Below, one piece after another: positions 42,322 through 51,455 of a stretch of 56,999 nt of DNA. The position numbers and the translations under genes are program-made. Within the stretch, counting starts at the first letter, position 1. Each line of letters starts with the position of its first letter. The notes beneath the pieces are model-generated. The model was not told where the DNA came from. It ran no database searches and worked only from the letters and a program-made list of their open reading frames with translations. The stretch covers positions 1-56,999 of the forward strand of contig JBBQWR010000039.1 of the NCBI GenBank assembly GCA_038210495.1, in the 5' to 3' direction. Source of the stretch: JBBQWR01 sp038210495. GTDB taxonomy: Bacteria > Planctomycetota > Planctomycetia > Pirellulales > DATAWG01.

Positions 42322-42754
42322 GATCGCTTCCTGGTCGACGGTCGATGACTACCTCGGCGCGCACCGCGATCGAACCGGAATCGGGTGGAAACTACCGCGT
42401 GGAGAAGCCAAGCAATATGGACCGGCGGAAAAGATTAAGCGTCCGCGCCGGCCTATCGTGTGTCGGATTGGTTTGTCGAAGGCCCGATTCTACGCATGCT
42501 GGCGCCGCTGTCAAACCATCGAACTGGGTCGCGCGTGGAGCATGTGGAAGTTAGGGAAATGTGAGTCGGCAAATCTCTCGCAAATGCTCGGCGAAAGTCG
42601 CGCGGCCGTCGCCAGAAAGTTTTTTTCCGGAACCGATAAGAGCGTGGAAAAAATGTTTGGTTTGGATGTGCTGGGCGCCAGCGCCGCGCGAAGACGACGA
42701 CGCAACACGTTAAGCATCCATCACTTCAGGCCGACGATTGTTGGCCGGCGACAA
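42322..42754. other. Gene-free region upstream of dnaA; weak origin candidate
   Basis: This 430-bp stretch has no convincing gene. It holds several sequences resembling a reversed DnaA box (TGTGGATAA) in one orientation: CGTGGAGAA (42398-42406), TGTGGAAGT (42543-42551) and CGTGGAAAA (42643-42651), each with two or three mismatches. A run of T (TTTTTTTCC near 42620) is also present. It should contain the dnaA promoter. The evidence for an origin is weak. Confidence 0.25.
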
Positions 42755-43687
42755 TCAGCGACCCATGCGTTTCACCAACACGCTACGGCGATCCCACGAA
42801 ACGAAGCCCGCTGCCGCGTAGGCGTCGATCGCGGGCGCGTTGGCTGCGTCGACGGCCAGCACGAGACGCTCGGCGCCGGCTCGACTCGCCAGCCATCCGG
42901 CATGCCGCGCCAGCGACAAGCCGAATCCCTGGCCTCGCGCTTCGGGCACGATGCCCATGTACACAATTTCCCAAATCTTGTGCTGCGGATGAGCGGCGAG
43001 CAACAAACAACCGACATCGCGCCCGCCACTGCGAGCGATCGACCAATGCTCCGGCCGAAAGTCGCCGACCGCTTGATACCCCTCGAGCACCTCGCCGATC
43101 GGGCGCAGACCATTGAGGCTCGGACAATCCCGCGTCTGGTCGTACGTCTGATCGACGATCGCCGCGAACCGAGAATGCTTGGCCGGTTCGTAGGGCTCGA
43201 AATCGAGCTCACTCGGCGGCGACGTCGGAAACGCGCCGGACGGACTGACGAGATAGAGCAGATCGGCGAGATGCACGAACCCGGCTCGCTTGAGGTGTTC
43301 GGCGTCGGGGCCGGAATCGGTTTCCAATAGCGCCTGAACCAAGCGAGCGCCGCCACGTCCGGCGATTTCACCAGCTGCCGCAAGCAGCCGCTGCGAAATA
43401 TCGTCCGCATATTCGGAAAATTCGCGAACGACTTGCGGCGGCCAAATGCTCGCCACGCGGCCCGGCTGCAGCTGAATCCCAATCGCGCCGATCGACTGCT
43501 GTTGATATCGGGCCTGCAAAAATCCGGCGGGAGAAATTTCGCCGGCTTGAATTCCTTCCCAGGTGGCTGCGCCTTGTCGCTGGCCCAGATCGTCGCCGAG
43601 CCGACCAAAGACCAGCGCGATTGTTTCTCGCAACTCGGCTGGGGCAGCCGGCGCGATGCTCAAGGCCCTGATATCGAATGACGCCAT
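42755..43687 (-). CDS. GNAT-family N-acetyltransferase, tandem-domain type
   Basis: The 310-residue protein is twice the size of a single GNAT domain. The N-terminal half (to about residue 150) looks like a degenerate GNAT domain, and the C-terminal half is active-like, with VYMGIVPEARGQGFGLSLAR holding the acetyl-CoA loop (R/Q-x-x-G-x-G/A) and a typical AIDAYAAAGFVSWDRR ending. This two-domain layout is seen in mycothiol-synthase-like enzymes. The substrate is unknown. It is divergent from the PDZ protein gene and lies upstream of dnaA on the same strand. Confidence 0.85.
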   Translation of the reverse strand: MASFDIRALSIAPAAPAELRETIALVFGRLGDDLGQRQGAATWEGIQAGEISPAGFLQARYQQQSIGAIGIQLQPGRVASIWPPQVVREFSEYADDISQRLLAAAGEIAGRGGARLVQALLETDSGPDAEHLKRAGFVHLADLLYLVSPSGAFPTSPPSELDFEPYEPAKHSRFAAIVDQTYDQTRDCPSLNGLRPIGEVLEGYQAVGDFRPEHWSIARSGGRDVGCLLLAAHPQHKIWEIVYMGIVPEARGQGFGLSLARHAGWLASRAGAERLVLAVDAANAPAIDAYAAAGFVSWDRRSVLVKRMGR

Positions 43688-43887
43688 GCTAAAAGATAAG
43701 CGGCACGCGGCAGAGTGTCACTATGGATTGGGAATGGGCGGATCGATTCGGACGACGGGGAAAGATTCAATTTCCTCGTCCGCGCAATTCCATATTAACC
43801 TCTCGCAAATCGCTGTGGCCGCCAGCGGCCTCGGCGGCGTAGAATCAAATCGGGGAGACGGATTTCAATCAAACAGCCGAGGCCTTT

Positions 43888-45027
43888 ATGTTCACTCGAT
43901 CGGTCGCGAGATTTGTTCCGCATGTCGTAGGGTTGATGCTTGTCGGCGTCCCGGGGACCGCAGCGCTAGGGCAGCCGTTCAGTGAGTTGCCGGCGGCGCC
44001 CAAGCCAGATATTCGCACGCCGGACGCGCCCCGAGCTCGCGATCCGAAAACGGACGTTGCCCCGTTAGAAACGCCCAAGGCAGATGCTCCCGCGGCAAAC
44101 GTTCGGCCCACCGACGCGGGCTATCTAGGGCTCGCCACCGACAACCCTCGCGACAATGCTAACGGGCTGCGCGTGGTCGAGGCCGTCGCCGACAGTCCCG
44201 CCGCCAAGGCCGGCTTCAAAATCGGCGATCGCGTTGTGCGAGTCAACGGCAAGACGATTCGTGGAACGGCCGATATGGCGGCGGTGCTGAACACGCTGCC
44301 GCCGGGCGGACAAGCGACGTTCGACGTCGATCGTGACGGCGTTTCGCGGCAGATTGCCGTCGTGCTGGGTAAACGGCCGCAAAGAGCTGAGCGAACCGAT
44401 CGAATCGATCATAGGGAACCGACCGATCGACGCATCGATGCGTCTAGCCCGCCGTCGGGCGAACCGCTGCCCGAGCCGCTGGGACCGACGCCCGGTGGGC
44501 CCGCGTCGCAGACCGGCCCGGCGGCGCCGACCGCAAATGAGTCGACTCCGCGGCACGCCCTCTTGGGTGTTCGCACGCAGCCGGTGAGCGAGGAGGTCCG
44601 CCGGCGATTGCAAATGTCATCGACAAAGGGCGCCCTCGTGGTGGGCCGCACCGTCGGTTCTCCGGCGGACTTGGCCGGCATCCCGCTCGACTCGGTGATC
44701 GTGTCGTTTAACCGCGGCGCGGTGGATTCGCCCCAGGATCTGGCGAAGCTCGTGTCGCAGCTTGGCCCCCACAAATCGGCTGAGATGATCTACATCAGCG
44801 ACGGCGAGAGTCACCGAACCAACGTGTCGCTGAAAGAATTAGCTGCGGAAGCTACGCCAGCCGTCCCGACTCCCACCGATGATACGCCGCCGTCGGCCGC
44901 CACCCCGGCGCCGGTCGACCCAATCCATCCCGCCGTCGACCGCAATACGCGGATCGAGGCGCTGGAGCAACACATCCACGAACTCGAGCAGCGAGTGCGC
45001 GATTTGGAGGCCAATCGGAAACAATAA
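43888..45027 (+). CDS. Secreted protein with two PDZ domains and a C-terminal coiled coil
   Basis: The 379-residue protein has a signal peptide (FVPHVVGLMLVGVPGTAALG). PDZ1 (about 80-165) has the carboxylate-loop phrase GYLGLATDN and SPAAKAGFKIGDRVVRVNG. PDZ2 (about 228-315) has HALLGVRTQPVSEEVRRRL and SPADLAGIPLDSVIVSFNRG. A Pro/Ala linker follows, and the final 28 residues are a heptad coiled coil (IEALEQHIHELEQRVRDLE). There is no protease domain, so it is probably a periplasmic adaptor or a regulator that binds protein C-termini. Confidence 0.88.
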   Translation: MFTRSVARFVPHVVGLMLVGVPGTAALGQPFSELPAAPKPDIRTPDAPRARDPKTDVAPLETPKADAPAANVRPTDAGYLGLATDNPRDNANGLRVVEAVADSPAAKAGFKIGDRVVRVNGKTIRGTADMAAVLNTLPPGGQATFDVDRDGVSRQIAVVLGKRPQRAERTDRIDHREPTDRRIDASSPPSGEPLPEPLGPTPGGPASQTGPAAPTANESTPRHALLGVRTQPVSEEVRRRLQMSSTKGALVVGRTVGSPADLAGIPLDSVIVSFNRGAVDSPQDLAKLVSQLGPHKSAEMIYISDGESHRTNVSLKELAAEATPAVPTPTDDTPPSAATPAPVDPIHPAVDRNTRIEALEQHIHELEQRVRDLEANRKQ

Positions 45028-45108
45028 CAGCGCTGCGGGGAATTTCGAGCGGGAAGCCCTCCATGACCATCGCGCTTTGCGGCGCCGGAATGTTGCCCGG
45101 CGGTTGGG

Positions 45109-46422
45109 TCAACCGATGAGTTCGCTGATCGGCTCGGGGTTGTTGACCAGATACTGGGGGCGGCCGTTGGGGTCGCGGATCGTGGTGGTTTTCGGATCGA
45201 TTCCCAGCAGGTGATAGAACGTCGCGAACATCTGCTGCAGATGCACCGGCCGATCGAGGGCTTCTTCGCCGTAGCGATTGGTGGAGCCGATGACTTGGCC
45301 CATTCGCATGCCGCCGCCGGCCACGAAAGCACTGGCTGCGCGAGCCCAATGGTCGCGACCCCCTTGGTTGGTATTGATGCGCGGCGTGCGTCCGAATTCG
45401 CCCCACATGACGACGATCGTCGATTCGAGCAGTCCACTCGATTCGAGGTCCTCGAGCATGGCGGTCAGACCGACGTCGAGTGGCGGAAGTTGTCGGCGAA
45501 GCGCGTCGAAGTTGCCGGTGTGCGTGTCCCAGCCGCCCCAGCTAAAGCTGACGATCCGCACGCCGCACTCGACCAAGCGTTTGGCGGTGAGAAATCGCTG
45601 ATTTTCGTTGTGCTCAGGCAGTCCGTATCGCTCGCGCACCTTGGGATCGACCTTTTCCAAATCGAGCGCTTGGGCCAATTTGCTTGATGTAATGACGCCC
45701 ACCGCTCGCTGGTTGAACGCGTCCATCGCGTCCATCGAGTGGCTGGCGTCCATGTCGCGGCGGATGCGGTCCAATTGGCCAAGCAATTCAGTGCGGCTGT
45801 GAAATCGATCGGTCGTGATTTCATTGCGAAGGGTCAAATTGGAACGACCTTCGCCATCCGGCCGGAATGCCGAGTAGACCGGCCCCAAAAAGCCGGTCTT
45901 GGTGTGGCCCGTCAGATCCATGAAGGTAGGGATGCTACCGCGAGTCGGACCTTGCAGCTTGGCGACGACCGCGCCCAAGCTGGGATGACCGCCTAGAGTC
46001 TTGAGATCGTTCTCCGACCAGCCGCTCTCGGATTGATTGGAGGCGTGCTCGTCGCGGATACCGGTCAGCGAGCGGACGATCGCGAATTTAGTGCCCATCG
46101 ACGCGAGCTTGGGCATCAAGTGGCAAATCTGCATGCCAGGCACGGTGGTCGGGATCGGGTGGAATTCGCCGCGAATCTCGGGCGGCGCCTCGGGCTTGAG
46201 GTCGAACATATCGATGTGCGACGGGCCACCACCGAGATAGATGTTGATGATCGATCGGCCATTGGCGCCGGCCGGATTGGCCGATTCGGCCCGCAATAGA
46301 TCGGGCAAGCCGAGAGAGCCCAATCCGATGCTCCCGAGCCCCATGGCGCCGATTTTCAGGAAATTGCGTCGCGATACGCCGTCGCAGAACGTGTTGGGCC
46401 GTTTTCCAAGAAGCGTCAACAT
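45109..46422 (-). CDS. DUF1501 Tat-exported protein
   Basis: The 437-residue protein has a Tat signal with VSRRNFLKIGAMGLGSIGLGS and belongs to DUF1501, a family with a sulfatase/alkaline-phosphatase-like fold that is very numerous in planctomycetes. Typical blocks are INIYLGGGPSHIDMFDLKPEAP near the start, FAIVRSLTG, SFSWGGWDTHTGNFD and IVVMWGEFGRTPRINTNQGGRDHW. In these bacteria such genes often pair with a DUF1549/DUF1553 cytochrome-like gene, but none is seen here. The function is not established. Confidence 0.93.
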   Translation of the reverse strand: MLTLLGKRPNTFCDGVSRRNFLKIGAMGLGSIGLGSLGLPDLLRAESANPAGANGRSIINIYLGGGPSHIDMFDLKPEAPPEIRGEFHPIPTTVPGMQICHLMPKLASMGTKFAIVRSLTGIRDEHASNQSESGWSENDLKTLGGHPSLGAVVAKLQGPTRGSIPTFMDLTGHTKTGFLGPVYSAFRPDGEGRSNLTLRNEITTDRFHSRTELLGQLDRIRRDMDASHSMDAMDAFNQRAVGVITSSKLAQALDLEKVDPKVRERYGLPEHNENQRFLTAKRLVECGVRIVSFSWGGWDTHTGNFDALRRQLPPLDVGLTAMLEDLESSGLLESTIVVMWGEFGRTPRINTNQGGRDHWARAASAFVAGGGMRMGQVIGSTNRYGEEALDRPVHLQQMFATFYHLLGIDPKTTTIRDPNGRPQYLVNNPEPISELIG

Positions 46423-46784
46423 GGCTCGATCCTCCGGGGGTATGAATTGGATCGGTTCAGCCGGGCGGGCCGCCGTGGCGGCAGGGGGCTGGGGTGGGTC
46501 TTCCTGAGCGCAGTTATAACAGATCGAAAACTCAAATCAACAACCGTTTATCCGTTTGCGGAAATTTTTTTAGAGCCCTAACAAATCCGGCCGGGGTCTG
46601 CCCCAATTTTGCGATCCGGGAGCAAATTGGGTCAGACTCCCTCTGCCTCGCCGGATTTGTTGGGGGTTCTTAGAATAGGGCATGCTTGACTCGGGCCATC
46701 GCCCCGACATATGTCCGACTAACGTGCAATGCGATCTTCGCAGGATCCGAAGCGCCTGACTGCTGGGATATCGAGGTAACTGGC
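46423..46784. other. Intergenic region upstream of the DUF1501 gene
   Basis: This 360-bp region holds a GGGG(T/A)CTG...CCCAATTTTGC inverted repeat at 46580-46661 and an AT-rich stretch (about 46510-46570) that probably contains the promoter of the leftward DUF1501 gene. No gene is seen. Confidence 0.5.
46580..46661. repeat. GGGG-CCCCAATTTTGC inverted repeat, copy 1
   Basis: Left arm ACAAATCCGGCCGGGGTCTG followed by CCCCAATTTTGC; the right arm is its reverse complement (GCAAATTGGGTCAGACTCCC, ending CCGGATTTGTT). Copies 2 and 3 lie at 47530-47610 and 52765-52842 and share the CCCATTTTGC core. Confidence 0.8.
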
Positions 46785-47262
46785 ATGGATTTTACATCGG
46801 ATCACTATTTTCAGACCGCAGCGCAGAGGACAATCGCACTACTTATACCGCGAGGGTTTCAGCTATGCTTTGGCCATTTATGTTGGCGGACTAGCGGTCG
46901 AGTGTCTTCTGCGAGCCTTTAAGGGCTGACACGATTCCACGATTGATGAACGGCATGACCTGCTTCGATTGTTCGCCGCAAGCGGCATGTTGCGAATCGA
47001 CCGCGAAAGGTTGCGGGCAAAGCGGTGGACCGATGCCCAAATTGACGAACACTTGCGAACGCTTCAAGTGGCCGTAATCGAAATAGTCAGTGTGTGGTTG
47101 AATACCCACCGTTTCGCTTCAGAACAACGGATGCGAGTTCACTTGAAGAAAATCACGGGCTATCACAGAATCAAAGGAGACAATCTAAAAGAACATTCGC
47201 GACGATTCCTCAATTCGGCTCAACGTTTCATCGAAAAGGGGGTGATGCTGTGGCAAGTGTGA
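46785..47262 (+). pseudogene. Broken HEPN-like gene
   Basis: The sequence reads as one protein if two faults are repaired. It starts at ATG 46785 (MDFTSDHYFQTAAQRTIALL). One extra base near 46844-46846 then shifts the frame to REGFSYALAIYVGGLAVECL, the typical HEPN helix phrase (A-x-Y-x-A-G-x-A-V-E-C). An in-frame TGA at 46927-46929 interrupts it before DSTIDERHDLLRLFAASGML and the rest of the helical protein, ending at 47262 (FIEKGVMLWQV). HEPN proteins are often RNases in toxin-antitoxin or defence pairs. No RNase-type R-x4-6-H was confirmed. It overlaps the start of the next small gene. Confidence 0.6.
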
Positions 47263-47528
47263 CGAGTCCGCTTGTGCGGAAGCTCAAGAAGGCCCTAGCG
47301 GAACGATTTCCCGCGCCGGCGACAATTAGATTAGAAGATCTCGATGGCATCATTGGGGTGATCACCTCCACCAGCTTTGCAGGAATGGACTCCATCGATC
47401 GTCAGAACTTGATCGGTGAAATCATTGCGTCCAGTCTGAGCGAGAAAGAACGTCACCAGATTCAAGTTGTCGTCGGGGGCACTCCCGACGAAGGAACCGG
47501 CTACTTGGCGGGGGCGCGGAATGACTAA
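47250..47528 (+). CDS. Small protein, possibly BolA-like fold, next to the broken HEPN gene
   Basis: The start is GTG 47250, preceded by AAAAGGGGG at suitable spacing; GTG 47259 is an alternative. The 92-residue product begins ASVTSPLVRKLKKALAERFP and contains VITSTSFAGMDSIDRQNLIG and a TPDE near the end. This pattern resembles the BolA fold (S-x-x-F-x-G-m-x-x-x-x-R-Q-x-l then T-P-x-E), though the His that ligates iron-sulfur clusters in BolA is not seen. The link to the HEPN-like gene (overlap of about 13 bases) suggests an original two-gene unit. The assignment is tentative. Confidence 0.55.
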   Translation: MASVTSPLVRKLKKALAERFPAPATIRLEDLDGIIGVITSTSFAGMDSIDRQNLIGEIIASSLSEKERHQIQVVVGGTPDEGTGYLAGARND

Positions 47529-47529
47529 G

Positions 47530-47610
47530 CAAAACCGCCGGGGATCGTCCCCATTTTGCGGAGTCCGCGGAGCAAAATCGGGGACTATCCCCTTCTCCGA
47601 GTCGGTTTTG
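47530..47610. repeat. GGGG-CCCCATTTTGC inverted repeat, copy 2
   Basis: CAAAACCGCCGGGGATCGTC followed by CCCATTTTGC, then the mirror-image GCAAAATCGGGGACTATCCC ending GGTTTTG. It lies between the BolA-like gene and the ABC transporter genes. Confidence 0.8.
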
Positions 47611-47639
47611 TGAGGGCTTCTAATGAGCGAGTGGCCCCC

Positions 47640-48569
47640 ATGCCAATTGTGGAAGTTGACCGATTGGCGAAGCGATATGGTCAAACCGTCGCGCTGGACG
47701 GCGTGAGTTTCGCCATCGACTCCGGCGAAATGTTCGGACTGCTCGGACCCAATGGCGCCGGCAAGACCACGCTACTTTCGATTTTGGCCTGTCTGATGGA
47801 ACCGTCGGCCGGCGAGGCGCGGCTGCTCGGCCAGCCGATCGCGCTGGGCAATCGCGAGTTGCGGCGAAGCATTGGGATCGTGCCGCAGGAGAATGCGATC
47901 TACGGCGAATTGACGGCCCGCGAGAATTTGGAATTCTTCGGCGGGCTGTACGGCGTGACCGGCGCAACGCTTCGCCAACGGGTCGAGCGCGTGCTGTCGG
48001 CGATGGGCCTCACCGAGCGAGCCGACGATCGGGTCGACACCTTTTCAGGCGGCATGCAGCGGCGACTAAATCTCGGCGCCGCGCTGGTCCATGAGCCGCG
48101 CGTCGTGTTGCTCGACGAGCCGACCACCGGCGTCGATCCGCAGTCGCGCAATCATATCTTCGAAGAGATTCGCCGGCTGAATGCCACGGGCGTGACGATC
48201 GTCTACACCAGCCATTATATGGAAGAAGTGCAGGCCCTGTGCCGCCGCGTCGGCATCATCGACCACGGCCGCCTGATCGCCTGCGACACGACGCCGGCCT
48301 TGCTGAAACTGCTCGAAGGGCAAATTCGCTTCCGCGTTTCCCAGGCGTCAGAAAAAATGTGGAGCCGCCTGCGGCAAATTCCCGGCGCGACACTCGAAGA
48401 GCAACCCAGCCACTGGCTCGTGTTATCGTCCCGAGATGTGCCGGCAGCGCTGCTTAAGCTCATCGCGGCACTTAACGAAACCGACGCCCAACTCGAGAGT
48501 ATCGAGACATCGGAGCCAAACCTGGAGCGAGTGTTCCTACACCTAACCGGCAAAACGTTAAGAGATTGA
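47640..48569 (+). CDS. ABC transporter ATP-binding protein (ABC-2 exporter type)
   Basis: The start is ATG 47640 (MPIVEVDRLAKRYGQ). The 309-residue protein has the ABC ATPase set: Walker A GPNGAGKTT, Q-loop VPQENAIY, signature FSGGMQRRLNLG, Walker B VVLLDEPTTGVDPQ and the H-loop TSHYMEE. A C-terminal DUF4162-like extension follows (FRVSQASEKMWSRLRQIPGA). Such proteins pair with ABC-2 membrane proteins in drug or polysaccharide export. The permease gene starts 66 bases downstream on the same strand, so the two form an operon. Confidence 0.93.
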   Translation: MPIVEVDRLAKRYGQTVALDGVSFAIDSGEMFGLLGPNGAGKTTLLSILACLMEPSAGEARLLGQPIALGNRELRRSIGIVPQENAIYGELTARENLEFFGGLYGVTGATLRQRVERVLSAMGLTERADDRVDTFSGGMQRRLNLGAALVHEPRVVLLDEPTTGVDPQSRNHIFEEIRRLNATGVTIVYTSHYMEEVQALCRRVGIIDHGRLIACDTTPALLKLLEGQIRFRVSQASEKMWSRLRQIPGATLEEQPSHWLVLSSRDVPAALLKLIAALNETDAQLESIETSEPNLERVFLHLTGKTLRD

Positions 48570-48635
48570 GTAACCATTGCGGCGTGTAAACGACCGCTTC
48601 TTTACTCGCCACTCGCTACGCTCGACGCTTCCCCC

Positions 48636-49997
48636 ATGACAACCTGGCTCCTCATCAAAAAAGATCTCCGCCAAGCCTGGCGCGACCCACGCGCGCTGAT
48701 CGTGCTGCTGGTCATGCCACTGCTGCTGGTCATGGTGCTGGGTCTCTCGGTCGGCGAAGGTTTTGGTCAAAAGCCCGACGATCGATTGCGAATTTCCGTC
48801 GTCGATCTAGATGCGGGTTACACGGAGACCGACGAATCGACCGGCGCCAAGATCGAGCATCACTGGGCCAAGATCGTCGAAAGCGACCTGGCTCACACGG
48901 CCGGAATTAAGGTCGAATTAATATCTCGCCGTGAAGACGCCGACGACATGATCGTCCGGGGGCGGCGGGCGGCCGTGCTGGTCTTTGGCCCGAAATTCAG
49001 TGAACTGATGACGAAGTGCTCGTTTTTGCCCAGCGGCGTCAATCCGTTTTATCGCGATGGAGTCGATCTCGCGCGACTCGATGCCGAGCTATTGCGCGAC
49101 CAGACGCAAATCACCGCCTCGTCGATCATCGAACAGGTCGCCCAGGTGACGACGCTGCGCGTGGTCATGCCCTGGATGATCGGTCGAGCGTTCGACACGA
49201 TCGGCCGCCGACTCGGCCCATTGGTGCAGGTGGGCCTGAAGCAAATGTTTCCGAACTACGACTTGACGGCTACGAATTGGGCAGGGCTCACCCGGTCGAA
49301 GGCCAAATCGGGCGTCGGCGGCGACGCCGACGCGGAGATCGCCAGATACGAACAGCCGGCCAGCGGTGGACTTTTGAATCGCGGCGCGGCTCGCTACCAG
49401 ATCCTCGTGCCGTCGTATTTGGTGATGTTCGCGTTCTTCTTGGTACTCGTTGTCGGCCGGCTATTCGTCTCCGAGCGACGCCAAGGCACGATGAAGCGCC
49501 TGCGGGCGGCCCCGATTTACCAGTGGCAAATCCTGATCGGCAAGTTCGTGCCGGCTTATATCATGTCGGTCGTCCAAGGAGTTTTTCTGCTGCTCGCCGG
49601 CAAGTTGGTGTTCGCCATGAGTTGGGGTCCCCGGCCGTTGTGGCTCGTGCCGCTCGTGCTCAGCACGTCGCTCGCCGCGATGGGGTTGGCGCTGGTGGTC
49701 GCGGCGCTGGCCAGGACCGAATCGCAAGTCGCCGTGTACGGCACGCTACTGGTTCTGGCGCTCGCTGGAATTAGCGGTAGCTTGATGGGAGATCGGGAGC
49801 TCATGCCGACCGCAATGCAGCAGCTCAGCCTGTTCACGCCGCACGCCTGGGCGCTTGACGCCTACCGCCAGTTGCTGGCCAACCCCGGCGAGCCGAATTT
49901 GCGAATCGTCGTCGATTCGTGCCTAGTGCTCAGCGGCTACGGCGCGGCGCTCGTGCTCATCGGCTGGTGGCTGTTATCGCGCAGCCGAGCGACATAG
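48636..49997 (+). CDS. ABC-2 type transporter permease
   Basis: The 453-residue membrane protein has the ABC-2 layout: an N-terminal helix (PRALIVLLVMPLLLVMVLGL), a large extracellular domain (about residues 45-240), then five C-terminal helices, including YLVMFAFFLVLVVGRLFV, VPAYIMSVVQGVFLLLAGKL and WLVPLVLSTSLAAMGLALVV. The cytoplasmic loop SERRQGTMKRLRAAPI is typical and contacts the ATPase. It works with the gene immediately upstream. The substrate, possibly a drug, lipid or heme-like compound, is not known. Confidence 0.92.
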   Translation: MTTWLLIKKDLRQAWRDPRALIVLLVMPLLLVMVLGLSVGEGFGQKPDDRLRISVVDLDAGYTETDESTGAKIEHHWAKIVESDLAHTAGIKVELISRREDADDMIVRGRRAAVLVFGPKFSELMTKCSFLPSGVNPFYRDGVDLARLDAELLRDQTQITASSIIEQVAQVTTLRVVMPWMIGRAFDTIGRRLGPLVQVGLKQMFPNYDLTATNWAGLTRSKAKSGVGGDADAEIARYEQPASGGLLNRGAARYQILVPSYLVMFAFFLVLVVGRLFVSERRQGTMKRLRAAPIYQWQILIGKFVPAYIMSVVQGVFLLLAGKLVFAMSWGPRPLWLVPLVLSTSLAAMGLALVVAALARTESQVAVYGTLLVLALAGISGSLMGDRELMPTAMQQLSLFTPHAWALDAYRQLLANPGEPNLRIVVDSCLVLSGYGAALVLIGWWLLSRSRAT

Positions 49998-50006
49998 GAC
50001 GCCTAG

Positions 50007-50073
50007 ACCCGCGCACGAAGTAAGCGTTGACAGTCAGTTTGGATAACCCACCGCTTACTTCGCGCGCGGCTCT
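50007..50073. repeat. GCGCACGAAGTAAGCG inverted repeat, copy 3
   Basis: Left arm 50007-50026 (CGCGCACGAAGTAAGCG) and right arm 50051-50073 (CCGCTTACTTCGCGCGC) are near reverse complements around a 24-base loop. It sits between convergent genes and probably acts as a terminator. Confidence 0.75.
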
Positions 50074-50089
50074 AATTGTTCTGATTTCT

Positions 50090-51451
50090 CTATCTGCGGC
50101 GAAAATCCGGCAACGCTTTTTGCGCCTGGGCCCGTGTCTGATCGTCGGGATCCTCGCGCGAGACTTGCTGGACTCGCTTCAGAAGGTCCATGTCGCCGCT
50201 CGTCGCCATCAGTGTGACCGCAGTGACCCGGACTTTCGGATCCTCGTCGTAGCTCAATTCCAAAAGCCAGGGCCGAGCGTCGACGCCCTTCACCCGCGGC
50301 AATCGCTCGGCCAGTTGCCGCCGGATCTGTGGATTGGGGTCGCCTGCCTGTCGAGCGAGGTCCAAGAGCGAACCCGTAATTCCGCGGCGCGCGAGCTCGG
50401 TGGCCACGCCGGAGGCACCCTGCGAATTGGACGCATGCAAGTGACGAAAAAGTTCGTGGAGCGGCATGTTTCGAAGTTCGCTCGAATCGCTCTCACTGGT
50501 CTCATCAGACCGATTCGTCTGTGCCGTCAGAAGCTGAGCCGTGGGACGCTGCGCCAATCGGTTGGGTTGGTCCTCGGCGCCGGGCAGGCGGCTTGGCTGG
50601 TTAGGAGCGAGCGAGCGATTCGGCCCGGTCGATGAATCGGCGCCGCTCAATGAACGGCTGTCCCGCTGATCCGCCAGTCGCCGCGGTTCGCCGTCGTCGG
50701 CGGACGTTTCAGTCCTTTTGGCAACGGCTCGATCTCCAACCACACTATTGTCCGGAGGTCGTGAAGCCAGTTCGATCGGCAATCCGCCGCCGGGAAGCCG
50801 CGACATTGCGATCATCGTCCAACTGGCCCGATCTTCGGCCGTCGCGCCGGCGGGCGGTTGAGCGACCACGACGGCATTTTGAGTGATCGTGGCGTCACTT
50901 CTCGTTTGAGAATCGCGCTGGGTGGCGAGAATCGCGAGCACGCGCTGACAATCCGACAACAGAGCCGCTTGACCTCGGGCGTTTTCTTCTCGCGGCCAAT
51001 GCAAGATCCGCATCGTTAAGTCGCTTGCGAAACGCCGATTCGTCGCATCGAGCTGGGGCGCCGCGTCGGCCAGCGCCGCGGCGAGCAGCGCTAACTTGTT
51101 CGCGGCCACGTCGTCGGTCAGCAGTTCCCAGCGGCCGACCGTTTCGATGATCAGCGGCCGGGCCGCTTCGCGGACGCACTGCCGCCTCGAAGCAAGCGAC
51201 CGGACAAGCGGTTCGAGGCCGGCGTCACCCAGCGCCGCGAGCTGCCGCAAGTGCAACTCGGCGTCGGATTCGGAGTCATCGGCCAGACGCAGTTGCAGAC
51301 GCTCGGCGATCAGCGCCGGTTGTTTCATTCGCCAAGCGACGCCCAGCAGCGCCAACACCGCCAAAGCTGCTAGCGTCGCGCCGAACCATCGAGCCGGCGC
51401 GGATCTGCGCCGCTTTGTCGGCGGCTTCACGGTGAGTGGGCGTTTGACCAT
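50090..51451 (-). CDS. HEAT-repeat protein with N-terminal membrane anchor
   Basis: The 453-residue protein has a basic N-terminus (RPLTVKPPTKRRRSAPARW) and one membrane helix (GATLAALAVLALLGVAWRM), then two blocks of HEAT-like helical repeats. The first (about 60-170) contains LAALGDAGLEPLVRSLASR. The second (about 345-453) contains ATELARRGITGSLLDLARQA and the typical EDPKVRVTAVTLMATSGD and DPDDQTRAQAQKALPD. The middle 150 residues are a low-complexity Ser/Arg/Asp linker. HEAT repeats bind proteins. No catalytic motif is seen. Confidence 0.83.
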   Translation of the reverse strand: MVKRPLTVKPPTKRRRSAPARWFGATLAALAVLALLGVAWRMKQPALIAERLQLRLADDSESDAELHLRQLAALGDAGLEPLVRSLASRRQCVREAARPLIIETVGRWELLTDDVAANKLALLAAALADAAPQLDATNRRFASDLTMRILHWPREENARGQAALLSDCQRVLAILATQRDSQTRSDATITQNAVVVAQPPAGATAEDRASWTMIAMSRLPGGGLPIELASRPPDNSVVGDRAVAKRTETSADDGEPRRLADQRDSRSLSGADSSTGPNRSLAPNQPSRLPGAEDQPNRLAQRPTAQLLTAQTNRSDETSESDSSELRNMPLHELFRHLHASNSQGASGVATELARRGITGSLLDLARQAGDPNPQIRRQLAERLPRVKGVDARPWLLELSYDEDPKVRVTAVTLMATSGDMDLLKRVQQVSREDPDDQTRAQAQKALPDFRRR

Positions 51452-51455
51452 CGAT

